Below are positions 14,126 to 22,589 of a DNA stretch of 24,044 nt, one piece after another (position 1 is the stretch's first letter; every line of letters starts with the position of its first letter). The notes under the pieces are model-generated. The model saw only the letters and a program-made list of their open reading frames with translations, searched no databases and was not told the DNA's origin. Source of the stretch: Desulfobacteraceae bacterium (GTDB lineage Bacteria > Desulfobacterota > Desulfobacteria > Desulfobacterales > UBA5616); NCBI GenBank assembly GCA_030620375.1, contig JAUXEW010000009.1, forward strand, positions 1 through 24,044, written 5' to 3'. Made by a program: the position numbers and the translations under genes.

Positions 14126-16540
14126 TTGGCTGCCTCAACTGCAGATCGAGCAACAGTGCTCCTGAGTCAGGAGATAGCGTTTAAGGGAAAGGCCCTAAGG
14201 GCTGCTGAAGGAGCGCCATATGCAGCAGGGGTGAAGATCGACACAGAGAGGCCCCGGTTCCTCACGGAATCTTATCGCGAAACCGAGGGGGAGCCGATGG
14301 TTATACGGCGGGCCAAGGCGCTCGCCCATATTTTAAAGAATATGACGATCTACATCCAGCCCTGGGAATGCATCGTGGGAAACTTCGCCGCTCACCCCGA
14401 TGCCATTCAATATTACCCCGAACTTTTTTCCCGCTGGGTTGATAGGGCAATAGACGGCCCGTATCGACATATGGTGAGCGATGACGAGCGGGAAGAGCTT
14501 CATGAGATCCATCGATATTGGAAGAACAAATCAGTCCACGGTATGGAGCGGCGTCTTGTTCCGGAAGAAGTCAAACCATACTGTCAGGGCTTCAACCATG
14601 GGGCTTTCTTCTTTATCCATGGTTCCCGTACCGGGGTTCCCAATTATCACAAAGTCTTCAAGGTTGGGTTGAATGGAATTATCAAAGAAGCCGAGAACCG
14701 GCTCCGGGAAATCTCATCTCGCCCAGAGGATTATTTGACGGGAAAGGCGTATCTGAACCAAAAACGATTTCTTCAGGCAGCCATCATAAACCTTAAGGCC
14801 GGTGTTTTCTGGGGAAAACGATACGCAGAAAAGGCCGGGGAGCTTGCCCAAAGGGAAAAAGATGATGTTAGAAGAGCCGAGCTGAAAAAGATCGCCGAGG
14901 TCTGCGAGCATGTCCCCGGGAATCCGCCCAGGAATTTACACGAAGCCTTACAATCCTATTTTTTCATCACCCTTATTACCCGTGTGATCGACCTTCAGAC
15001 ATCCGGGTTGGGAGACCGGTTCGATCAGATTATGAACCCCATCTATAGAAAAGAAAAGGCGGAAGGGAGAATTACACCCATCGAAGCGCAGGAACTGGTT
15101 GAATATCTGTTTCTCAAAATGAATGAATTCGGAGAAATGGTGCCTCCGGCTATGGGAGCGGGTTCCGGGGGTGGCTTTGTCGTTACGACCAGGCTTTTAA
15201 CCATCGGGGGAGTCACACCTGATGGAGATGACGCCACGAACGAAATGTCTTTAATTACCTTAAAGGCCAGGAACGCGCTTGCCCTGACGCAACCAACCGT
15301 TGCGATTCGAGTGCACAAAAGCACCCCGGAAACCTTTTTGTATGAGATAACCGATGCGATTAGAGAGCAGCCCGGTGTATATTCGCTGTTCAACGATGAA
15401 ATGATAATTCCCAATCTTCTTGCCCGCGGGATTTCCATTAGGGATGCCCGGGATTATTCAAAAGAAGGCTGCATGAGGTGGCTGATACCCGGGAAGGCCA
15501 TGGGTCAAAGGGCCTTAGGGGGTATGTTTTCTCTTCCTAAGCTTTTGGAATATGCCTTAAACGGCGGCGTCAATAAGCCGAACGGAAACCGGATGGGAGC
15601 CCCGACACCCGATCCGTTGACCTTTACCTCAATAGAAGACGTGATGACGGCCTATTTGGACCAATTGAAGTTCTTTGTTGAAAAATGCGTGACCATCAAC
15701 AACGTTGTGGAGGTCCTTGACCAGGAATTTTTGCCACAGCCGTTTCTATCCGCTCTGATGGATAGCTGCATTGAACGTGGAGAGGATTGCCGGACCTATA
15801 AATACATCCCTAATTCAATTATCCAGCCGGTCGGCCATATCACCGTTGTCAATTCCCTTGCTGCCATGAAGAAACTGATCTTCGAGGAAAAGAAAGTTAC
15901 CATGAAAGACCTTTTAGAAGCCCTTGCCACGGATTGGGAAGGGCGGGAAGATCTTCGCCGGATGTTTGTTAATGCACCTAAGTTCGGGCAAGACAACGAT
16001 TATGTGGATCAGATTGCTAAAGATTTCTATCGCAGAACGACCGATGTGGTCCAGAGTTTTAAGGATATATATGGCGGATCTTTCAGAGAGGACGGGACCG
16101 GGGGATCCACTTATTACGCCGGGAGTCTTCTTACAGGCGCAACACCAGATGGCAGGAAGAGCACGGATCTGTTCAATGACGGGACCATCTCTCCCGCTCC
16201 CGGGACGGACAGAAAGGGGCCCACTGCCGTGCTGAAATCGATTTCAAAGGTGGATCAGGTGAGGAGCTTCACCAACTGCCTGAACCAGAAATTTCCATAT
16301 CAATTTCTCGAGAATGAGAACCGGGCGATGTTTGTTGCATACCTTAAGACGTTTATAGATCTTGGTATACACCACATCCAGTTCAACATCACCGATCGAG
16401 AGACGTTGCTTAAAGCTCAGAATGAACCTGAGGCGCATTCAACGCTTGTTGTTCGGGTCGCCGGCTACAGTGCCTATTTCACGGATCTGAATCTCAGCCT
16501 CCAGGATCAAATCATATCGAGAACGGAACAACAGATTTAA
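14126..16540 (+). CDS. Glycyl radical enzyme, PFL-like, unassigned subfamily
   Basis: 804 residues from TTG 14126, preceded by AAAGGAG at 8 nt; no ATG fits the conserved N-terminus. The PFL-like domain starts with TERPRFLTESYRETEGEPMVIRRAK and WECIVGNF (about 40-86), typical of the glycerol dehydratase/CutC/arylacetate decarboxylase group, and continues through RNLHEALQSYFF. The thiyl site is Cys449 in DYSKEGCMRW. The glycyl radical motif is RVAGYSAYF with Gly780, 24 residues from the end, a normal distance. Eliminases and arylacetate decarboxylases have Cys-x-Glu; here the residue two after the Cys is Arg451. GSGGG (346-350) adds another unusual loop. The substrate is therefore unknown: C-C cleavage, decarboxylation or addition are all open. 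The radical must be installed by a radical-SAM activase, and none lies in the window. The MITE-like element sits directly upstream. Confidence 0.9.
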   Translation: MAASTADRATVLLSQEIAFKGKALRAAEGAPYAAGVKIDTERPRFLTESYRETEGEPMVIRRAKALAHILKNMTIYIQPWECIVGNFAAHPDAIQYYPELFSRWVDRAIDGPYRHMVSDDEREELHEIHRYWKNKSVHGMERRLVPEEVKPYCQGFNHGAFFFIHGSRTGVPNYHKVFKVGLNGIIKEAENRLREISSRPEDYLTGKAYLNQKRFLQAAIINLKAGVFWGKRYAEKAGELAQREKDDVRRAELKKIAEVCEHVPGNPPRNLHEALQSYFFITLITRVIDLQTSGLGDRFDQIMNPIYRKEKAEGRITPIEAQELVEYLFLKMNEFGEMVPPAMGAGSGGGFVVTTRLLTIGGVTPDGDDATNEMSLITLKARNALALTQPTVAIRVHKSTPETFLYEITDAIREQPGVYSLFNDEMIIPNLLARGISIRDARDYSKEGCMRWLIPGKAMGQRALGGMFSLPKLLEYALNGGVNKPNGNRMGAPTPDPLTFTSIEDVMTAYLDQLKFFVEKCVTINNVVEVLDQEFLPQPFLSALMDSCIERGEDCRTYKYIPNSIIQPVGHITVVNSLAAMKKLIFEEKKVTMKDLLEALATDWEGREDLRRMFVNAPKFGQDNDYVDQIAKDFYRRTTDVVQSFKDIYGGSFREDGTGGSTYYAGSLLTGATPDGRKSTDLFNDGTISPAPGTDRKGPTAVLKSISKVDQVRSFTNCLNQKFPYQFLENENRAMFVAYLKTFIDLGIHHIQFNITDRETLLKAQNEPEAHSTLVVRVAGYSAYFTDLNLSLQDQIISRTEQQI

Positions 16541-16610
16541 AAGGCATTTTTTACACTCTCCACCCGGGATTCCATGAAGCGGCCTTTGAAAAATTAAGTA
16601 TGATTTCAGT

Positions 16611-16631
16611 GTGTCGTATCGTTTCCGACAC
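16611..16631. repeat. Small stem-loop between glycyl radical enzyme and reductase genes
   Basis: GTGTCG (16611-16616) pairs with CGACAC (16626-16631) across a 9-nt loop in the 135-bp intercistronic gap. The gap also carries CTTGTAAAAAGCCAA at 16646-16660, just before the AGGAGG of the next gene. No T-run follows, so it is more likely an mRNA-processing or stability element than a terminator. Confidence 0.35.
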
Positions 16632-16675
16632 GCATACTTGACAGCCTTGTAAAAAGCCAACATCAGGAGGGATGC

Positions 16676-18673
16676 ATGAAGAGATTATTCAGTTCCTGTA
16701 AGATCGGCAACCTCGAATTAAAAAATCGGATTGCCATACCCGCGATGCACCTGGGGTATACGAAAGATGGATTCGTCAATGATCAATTGATCCGTTTTTA
16801 TCAAGAAAGGGCCCGGGGTGGTGCCGGCCTGATCATCGTCGGCGGGGCCTATATCCATCGGCTGGGTATGGGAGGGATCAACTTTCTTTCGATCGATGAT
16901 GACCGTTATATACCCGGTCTGAAGACGCTCGCCGATGTTTTGCGGGCCGAAGGGGCAAAAACAGCCGTGCAATTATTCCATGCAGGCCGATACGCCTATA
17001 GCTTCCTTATTGACGATCAACCTGTATCCGCCTCTGAGGTCCGCTCGCCACAGAGCGGCGATACCCCCAGGGCCTTGACAATCGAAGAAATCCAACAACT
17101 GGTTCACTTCTTTACGGAAGGGGCGCGAAGAGCAAAGGAGGCCGGCTTTGACGCTGTAGAGATTAGCGGGGCCACAGGATATCTGGTCAGTCAGTTCCTT
17201 TCTCCGTTTACCAACCGCAGAACGGATGAATATGGCGGCAGCCTTGAGAACCGAACGAGATTCGCTGTGGAAATCGTCCAAAGCATAAAAGAGAAATTGG
17301 GTAACGACTATCCCATTCTCTTCCGCCTGACCTTTGATGATCTTGTTAAAGGCGGAAACGGTTTAACAGATGCCAAGGAAATCGCAACCGTACTGGAACC
17401 GGTTGGGGTTGATGCGATTTGTATGCAAGTGGGCTGGCATGAGTCAAGGGTTCCCACCATCGCCATGAATGTTCCTCGGGCGGCCTTTGGTTATCTCTCT
17501 AAAGAGATCAAAAAAGAGGTCAACATTCCCGTTATGGTCAGCAACCGGATCAATGATCCGGTCCTCGCAGAAGAGCTTCTTCAGGATGGTGTTGCCGACT
17601 TGATCGGCCTGGGCAGGACTTTGATCGCCGATCCGGAGTTTCCTCAAAAGGCCATGGCAGAAAGGCTTCATGAGATAAGACCCTGCATTGCCTGCAACCA
17701 GGGATGCTTTGACAGCGTTCTAACGGGAATGCCGGTTACATGTCTTGTCAACCCGGCGGCGGGAAGAGAGGCATCTTTTGATGTCGAGCCCCCGAAAAAA
17801 ACTAAAAAGGTGATGGTAATCGGCTCCGGCCCGGGCGGTCTCGAAGCGGCGAGGGTTCTGTCCGGCAGGGGCCACGAAGTCCTTTTGTACGAAAAAGAGG
17901 ATCGACTCGGGGGGAAACTCAATTTATGTCATCTTCCCCCGGGCCGAAAGGAATTCATTCCCTATATTGACTATCTAGTCGCAGAAGTGAAACGGCTAAA
18001 AGTGAAGGTCGTTACCGGAGTAACCGTCACTGAAAAAATGGTGCTTGAAAATAACCCCGATGTGGTCGTTCTTGCAACCGGTGCGATCCAGACCCTTCCG
18101 CAGATTCCGGGAATCGACAAGGCGCATGTTTATTTTGCCGAATCTGTCTTGGAAGGAAAGGCTGATCCGGGGGAAAACGTCGTTGTGGTCGGCGGTGGGG
18201 CCGTTGGCTGCGAGACCGCCCTGTTTATGGCCAAGAGAGGCGCCATGCCGGCTTCAACCGCCCTCTTCCTCATGACCAATGACGCCATCAGTTCTGAGGA
18301 TGCATTGAAGTTTTCGAGATCAGGACGAACCGTAACCATCATAGAGATGCTGGATCGAATCGGCACGGAATTCGGCCGTTCTTATAGATGGGTGATGATG
18401 CAGAATCTCCGACAAAGCGATGTGACGATGATGGCTAAAACAAAATGCATAGAGATTCATGATGGACACATCATCGTTGAACAAGAAGGCGAAAGGAAAA
18501 CTGTCGAGGCGGATACGGTGGTGATTGCGACCGGGTATGAACCTGTAAACGAATTATACACCCGATTGGAAGGGAAGGTGCCGGAACTTTTTCTTATCGG
18601 CGATGCAAAAGGGCCTCGAAAATGCCTGGAAGCAGTTTATGAAGGCGCCAAGATCGGAAGAGAGATATCGTAA
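16676..18673 (+). CDS. Fe-S flavoprotein reductase, 2,4-dienoyl-CoA reductase type
   Basis: 665 residues, AGGAGG 7 nt before ATG 16676. The FMN barrel (about 1-335) has ISGATGYLVSQFLSP with the expected Tyr169, EYGGSLENRTRF, and GWHESRVPT with His255, which match the FadH catalytic Tyr and His motifs. The 4Fe-4S ligands are Cys337, Cys340, Cys344 and Cys356. The FAD loop VIGSGPGGLEAA (381-392) and a complete second nucleotide loop VVVVGGGAVGCETA are present. Expected reaction: NAD(P)H-dependent reduction of a C=C bond in an unsaturated (acyl-CoA) substrate, electrons passing FAD to 4Fe-4S to FMN. It follows the glycyl radical gene by 135 bp and precedes an SDR by 11 bp. Unlike the paralogue at 6735 it keeps all family motifs, so the two probably act on different intermediates. 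Naphthoyl-CoA reductases and BaiCD are relatives. Confidence 0.9.
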   Translation: MKRLFSSCKIGNLELKNRIAIPAMHLGYTKDGFVNDQLIRFYQERARGGAGLIIVGGAYIHRLGMGGINFLSIDDDRYIPGLKTLADVLRAEGAKTAVQLFHAGRYAYSFLIDDQPVSASEVRSPQSGDTPRALTIEEIQQLVHFFTEGARRAKEAGFDAVEISGATGYLVSQFLSPFTNRRTDEYGGSLENRTRFAVEIVQSIKEKLGNDYPILFRLTFDDLVKGGNGLTDAKEIATVLEPVGVDAICMQVGWHESRVPTIAMNVPRAAFGYLSKEIKKEVNIPVMVSNRINDPVLAEELLQDGVADLIGLGRTLIADPEFPQKAMAERLHEIRPCIACNQGCFDSVLTGMPVTCLVNPAAGREASFDVEPPKKTKKVMVIGSGPGGLEAARVLSGRGHEVLLYEKEDRLGGKLNLCHLPPGRKEFIPYIDYLVAEVKRLKVKVVTGVTVTEKMVLENNPDVVVLATGAIQTLPQIPGIDKAHVYFAESVLEGKADPGENVVVVGGGAVGCETALFMAKRGAMPASTALFLMTNDAISSEDALKFSRSGRTVTIIEMLDRIGTEFGRSYRWVMMQNLRQSDVTMMAKTKCIEIHDGHIIVEQEGERKTVEADTVVIATGYEPVNELYTRLEGKVPELFLIGDAKGPRKCLEAVYEGAKIGREIS

Positions 18674-18684
18674 AGGAGGATAAC

Positions 18685-19437
18685 ATGGATTTAGGAATCA
18701 AAGATCACGTGGCTATTGTGACCGGCGGTGGTGCGGGGATCGGAGCACAAACGTGCCGTACCCTGGCGAAAGAAGGTGTTCATCTGTCTGTGGTCGATAT
18801 CAACTCGGAGGATGCCGAAAAAATCGCCGAAGAGGTCAGGTCCTATGGCGTGAAGGCCATAGCCCAGACGGTTGATGTCAGCCAGTTGGAGCAAACGGAG
18901 GAGATGGTTCAAAAAACCCTCAGTGAATTTGGAAAAATCGACATCATGAATAACGTGGCCGGTGTGGCCTTGCCCGGCTTCTTTCAGAATTCAAAGAAAG
19001 AGCAATGGGAAATGGAAATCAATGTATGTCTTTACGGCGTTATGAACTGCTGTAAATCGGTTATCAATCCCATGATGGCGCAAAATTCCGGAAAAATCGT
19101 CAACGTGGCCTCAGATGCGGGCAAGGCGGGTGAGAAGATCATGGTCTCCTATTCTGCAGCCAAAGCCGGTATTATGGGCTTCACACGATCTCTTGCCAAG
19201 GAGATGGGAAGGTACTGGATCAACATCAATGCGGTCTGTCCGGGAACCACCAAGAATACGGGCATGACGGTCCTGTTGGACGACGAACTGGAGAAAAAAT
19301 GGGTCAAGACCTATGCCTTGAGAAGGTTGGGAAATGTCCAGGATGCGGCAAACATGATCGTGTTTCTTTCATCAACGGCGGCAGACTGGATAACCGGACA
19401 GTCTATCAGTGTGAACGGCGGATATTTTATGGGCTAA
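18685..19437 (+). CDS. Short-chain dehydrogenase/reductase (classical SDR)
   Basis: 250 residues; AAAGGAGG lies 6 nt before ATG 18685, 11 bp after the reductase stop, so the pair is co-transcribed. The NAD(P) loop is TGGGAGIG (13-20), Asp38 after the second strand (VVDIN) favours NAD(H), the structural motif reads NNVAG in place of NNAG, and the catalytic residues are Ser143, Tyr156 and Lys160 (YSAAK). The C-terminal ITGQSISVNGGYFMG is the usual FabG-like ending. It oxidises or reduces a hydroxyl/keto pair on a pathway intermediate (3-hydroxyacyl-CoA or a cyclic alcohol). The specific substrate cannot be told from sequence. Confidence 0.9.
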   Translation: MDLGIKDHVAIVTGGGAGIGAQTCRTLAKEGVHLSVVDINSEDAEKIAEEVRSYGVKAIAQTVDVSQLEQTEEMVQKTLSEFGKIDIMNNVAGVALPGFFQNSKKEQWEMEINVCLYGVMNCCKSVINPMMAQNSGKIVNVASDAGKAGEKIMVSYSAAKAGIMGFTRSLAKEMGRYWININAVCPGTTKNTGMTVLLDDELEKKWVKTYALRRLGNVQDAANMIVFLSSTAADWITGQSISVNGGYFMG

Positions 19438-19461
19438 CTTAAACAAGATTTCCCATGGGTT

Positions 19462-19492
19462 TAATGAGCCCTTTGTTCGGGATGGCTCGTTA
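19462..19492. repeat. Stem-loop between the two SDR genes
   Basis: TAATGAGCC (19462-19470) pairs with GGCTCGTTA (19484-19492), 8 of 9 matching, across a 13-nt loop. There is no T-run. It may slow or process the message within the 126-bp gap. Confidence 0.35.
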
Positions 19493-19563
19493 ACCGGACC
19501 ATTTGAGAGTCGCTATATCCCGGATCGAACACTATAACTGTTTTATGTTAAAGGGGGTAGAAA

Positions 19564-20484
19564 ATGTCGTATGATTTAAATTTTGATGGTCGTGTAGCAA
19601 TTGTTACGGGTGCGGGGGCCGGTCTCGGCAGGACTTATGCCCTTGATTTGGCCAAACGTGGTGCTAAAGTCGTGGTTAATGACCTTGGTGGAGCACGTGA
19701 CGGCTCCGGGGACGGATCTGCTTCTCCAGCGGATAACGTGGTTGAGGAGATCAAAGCTGCCGGTGGTGAAGCAGTGGCCAATTATGACAATGTGGCATCC
19801 CAGGCAGGTGGCGAAAATATTACCAAGTCCGCAGTGGATGCGTTTGGCAAGATTGATATCCTGATAAATAACGCAGGGATATTAAGAGATAAAAGTTTCT
19901 TAAAGATGGAACTCGAAACCTGGAAAGCGGTTTTGGATGTCCATTTGAACGCGGCATATTTTGTGACCCGACCTGCATTTCGGGTTATGCGGGAAAATAG
20001 TTATGGCCGCATCGTGATGACCAGCTCGGCTGCCGGAATTTATGGCAATTTCGGCCAAACCAATTATGCCGCAGCCAAAATGGGCGTTATCGGGTTGATG
20101 AATGTAGTTAGACTGGAAGGCGCCAAATATAATATCAAGATTAATACCCTCGCGCCGATGGCAGCTTCAAGACTAACGGAAGATGTCATGCCTCCGGATA
20201 TGTTTGATCGGCTGAAGCCGGAATTTGTTACACCCATAGTCGTCTATCTCTGTTCGGATAAATGCCAGGTAACAGGGAATATTTATAATGCCGGGATAGG
20301 TGCCTTCAACCGGGTTCATATGCTCACTGGGCCGACGGTTTTGGTCGGAGAAGGAATCGAGCCACCAACTGCAGAAGCTGTTATGGCGGAATTTGACAAG
20401 ATCAATTCCCTAAAGGACGCAAAGGAAGTCAGCACTGCCACCGATGTAATGGGTGAAGCCATAACATTGGCCACTGGCAAATGA
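19564..20484 (+). CDS. (3R)-hydroxyacyl-CoA dehydrogenase-type SDR (MFE-2 N-domain-like)
   Basis: 306 residues, AAAGGGGG 7 nt before ATG 19564. The glycine loop TGAGAGLGR (15-23), VNDLGGARDGSG (39-49) with the long insertion after the second strand, INNAGILRDKSF (101-112), TSSAAGIYGNFGQTNYAAAK (153-172; Ser155, Tyr168, Lys172) are the hallmark of the dehydrogenase domain of peroxisomal multifunctional enzyme type 2. These oxidise (3R)-3-hydroxyacyl-CoA to 3-oxoacyl-CoA with NAD. The fused hydratase (MaoC/hotdog) and SCP2 domains of eukaryotic MFE-2 are absent; the C-terminal ~60 residues are an MFE-2-like tail only. It stands between another SDR and the ThDP enzyme, and its 3-oxoacyl-CoA product would suit the thiolase at 5139. 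No hydratase gene is present in the window. Confidence 0.88.
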   Translation: MSYDLNFDGRVAIVTGAGAGLGRTYALDLAKRGAKVVVNDLGGARDGSGDGSASPADNVVEEIKAAGGEAVANYDNVASQAGGENITKSAVDAFGKIDILINNAGILRDKSFLKMELETWKAVLDVHLNAAYFVTRPAFRVMRENSYGRIVMTSSAAGIYGNFGQTNYAAAKMGVIGLMNVVRLEGAKYNIKINTLAPMAASRLTEDVMPPDMFDRLKPEFVTPIVVYLCSDKCQVTGNIYNAGIGAFNRVHMLTGPTVLVGEGIEPPTAEAVMAEFDKINSLKDAKEVSTATDVMGEAITLATGK

Positions 20485-20571
20485 TCCTATACGGCAGTGC
20501 GTATGTCACGAGATCTTCGAAAAGGGGTCAATTTTCATTGTTCAATTATACAAGCCGCCGCACACTTTTTT

Positions 20572-20611
20572 TAACATAAAAAACCTGGTTCTCTGGGCAA
20601 GGATTCTTTAC
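20572..20611 (+). repeat. Dispersed ~40-bp repeat, copy 2
   Basis: Near-identical partner of 1003-1042, here 33 bp upstream of the ThDP enzyme gene and in the same orientation as it, whereas copy 1 points away from its neighbour. The CCTGG/CCAGG pairing seen in copy 1 is broken here (CAAGG). Confidence 0.7.
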
Positions 20612-20644
20612 AGAACATGTCCAGTCAATAAAGGGGGCAGAAAA

Positions 20645-22588
20645 ATGGAAGAAGAGAAAATTCCGTTAGGCGAAAGAGAATTTTATCCCAATCCTTCTAT
20701 GTTGTTGGCAGAAGAGCTTGTTGATCATGGAGTTGAAATTGCCTTTGGTGTTCATGGGGGTCATATTTGGCAGATATGTGATGAGATGTCACGTCATGGC
20801 ATCCAGCTTGTTACCGTCAGACACGAACAAAATGCAGTCTATATGGCCGAGAACTATGCTAAAATAAAGCGAAAGCCGGCGGTCGTATTTGGTACTGCGG
20901 GGCCCGGTATGGCCAATATGGTCAGCGCCGTGAATCAATGCTACTTGAGCAAAACGCCATTGATCTTAATCTTGGGCAGCCATGAAGTGGAGCACGATGG
21001 CTTTTATGCTACACTTCAAGAGGCGTATGCAGGAGATCTTCTCGGGGGTATTACCAAATGGACACAGAGAATCGTTCAGAGCAACCAGATTAAGCAATGT
21101 ATCGCCAGAGCCTTTAGAGATACGCTAACCTATCCATATGGGCCCGTAGCCCTTGAATTCTGCAGTAATATGCTATCAATTAATTTTTTGCCTCCCCAAC
21201 AACGTGTATGGGAACTTGGGGCCCCTAATGCGGATTATGTTCCCAAATGGCGAGGAGAAGAAACGGGGAAGCCCTTTACCTATGCCGGTGACCCGGAACT
21301 GATCAAAAATACGGTTGAATTAATATACCAGGCTAAAAATCCGCTGATCATGGTTGGTGATGGTGTTCATTGGAGTAATGCCGGCAGAGAGTTAATCGAA
21401 TTCGTCGAGTATGCCAAGATACCTGTTTCCGGTAGAAGGTTGGCACGTGGCGCCATACCGGAGACACATCCTCTGGCGGTAAGTTCAAAAGGGGTTGCTG
21501 CAGTTAATCAAGATATTGACCTACGGGTGCTAATCGGGATGAAGGTTGGCTTTTTTGAAGCCTACGGAAGTGGTTGGAAAAAAGTGGTCCAGATCAATGA
21601 ATCCCCAGAGCATATCTGCACCTATTTGCCGACTGAAATCTCCATTGTCGGCACACCTAAAAACGTCATCAACCAAATGATGGAATATGCAAGGTCTAAC
21701 GGGTTAATGCCGCCACCGGAGAGAGACATATGGTTGAATAGCATAAAGGAGAATAACGACAAATTCCGTTCAAGCTATCCTGAACGGGCCGAAAAATATA
21801 AAGATTTAAAACCGTTACACCCGGGCTATATTTCTAAGATAGTGGCGGATGTATGCGAAAACCGTTACAATGGGAAAAACCGGATTATAATAGATGGATT
21901 TACGATTTCCGGATATGCGCCACAATTTTTCAGGTTGAGAGAATCAGCTCAGATGACGGACGCATCCGAGAATGCCGGTATAGGGCACGGTATTGGAATG
22001 GCAATTGGTGCGGCGTTCGCAGATCCTTCGACCAGAAAATGTCCCATTATTTCTTTAATGGGGGATGCCGGTATGGGAAACGCGGGAATGGAAATTGAAA
22101 CCGCAGTAAGATACAGACTACCCATTGTATTCCTCGTTACCAACAATGACGGTTGGCTTAGCGCGCTGAAAGGTTTCGTCTACGGAAAAAATTTTGAAGC
22201 TTTGAAAAACGAAAAAAACCAAACCTGGGGGGTAACCGATTTTATTCCTGACCAGCGGTATGACAAAATGTTTGAAGCCATTGGCTGTCATGGGGAGTGG
22301 GTAACAGATCCGGCCGATCTCAAAGACGCTCTTAACAGATCTTTTGATGCGGCTGAGAATGGGGCGCCTGCTGTTTTAAATATAAAGACAAACCGCAGGG
22401 TGCTGGCTACGGTGATGCATTCAACACCCCTTTATGCATTACTCTTTAATCATATTCCATATGACGAACTTCCTAAGATTAACAAGTATATGCGGGCAAA
22501 ATATTTTCGCCTCTTATATCCCAAAATTCCGGAAATGGAACCGAGGGATCCCTGGGAACCCTTGTCTGATGAGGATATGGAACCCTAA
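20645..22588 (+). CDS. ThDP-dependent lyase/decarboxylase (2-hydroxyacyl-CoA lyase/oxalyl-CoA decarboxylase-like)
   Basis: 647 residues, AAAGGGGG 7 nt before ATG 20645. Three ThDP-enzyme domains are visible: the PYR domain (about 18-180) with the cofactor-activating Glu61 in VRHEQNAVYMAE and GTAGPGMANMVSA; a central domain (about 215-350); and the PP domain with GD at 473-474 and NN at 500-501, 27 residues apart, the ThDP/Mg site. GMEIETAVRYRLP resembles the GMEIET.CRY.LP of 2-hydroxyacyl-CoA lyase and oxalyl-CoA decarboxylase more than acetolactate synthase, so C-C cleavage next to a carbonyl (releasing formyl-CoA, CO2 or an aldehyde) is likely; an acyloin or dione cleavage like cyclohexane-1,2-dione hydrolase is possible. 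The motif reads GDAG in place of GDG/GDS. The ~45-residue C-terminal tail is unusually long. Last gene of the rightward operon; its stop lies 1 bp before the MITE-like end. Confidence 0.85.
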   Translation: MEEEKIPLGEREFYPNPSMLLAEELVDHGVEIAFGVHGGHIWQICDEMSRHGIQLVTVRHEQNAVYMAENYAKIKRKPAVVFGTAGPGMANMVSAVNQCYLSKTPLILILGSHEVEHDGFYATLQEAYAGDLLGGITKWTQRIVQSNQIKQCIARAFRDTLTYPYGPVALEFCSNMLSINFLPPQQRVWELGAPNADYVPKWRGEETGKPFTYAGDPELIKNTVELIYQAKNPLIMVGDGVHWSNAGRELIEFVEYAKIPVSGRRLARGAIPETHPLAVSSKGVAAVNQDIDLRVLIGMKVGFFEAYGSGWKKVVQINESPEHICTYLPTEISIVGTPKNVINQMMEYARSNGLMPPPERDIWLNSIKENNDKFRSSYPERAEKYKDLKPLHPGYISKIVADVCENRYNGKNRIIIDGFTISGYAPQFFRLRESAQMTDASENAGIGHGIGMAIGAAFADPSTRKCPIISLMGDAGMGNAGMEIETAVRYRLPIVFLVTNNDGWLSALKGFVYGKNFEALKNEKNQTWGVTDFIPDQRYDKMFEAIGCHGEWVTDPADLKDALNRSFDAAENGAPAVLNIKTNRRVLATVMHSTPLYALLFNHIPYDELPKINKYMRAKYFRLLYPKIPEMEPRDPWEPLSDEDMEP

Positions 22589-22589
22589 A

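Noticed and set aside
15043..15438. 131-residue minus-strand frame in the glycyl radical enzyme gene
   Set aside because: Antisense to the conserved core ending just before Cys449; no start signal.
14126..16540. Naming the glycyl radical enzyme benzylsuccinate synthase or hydroxyphenylacetate decarboxylase
   Set aside because: Small subunits of either enzyme are missing nearby, and the Cys-Met-Arg site does not fit the decarboxylase Cys-x-Glu pattern; a specific name is not justified.
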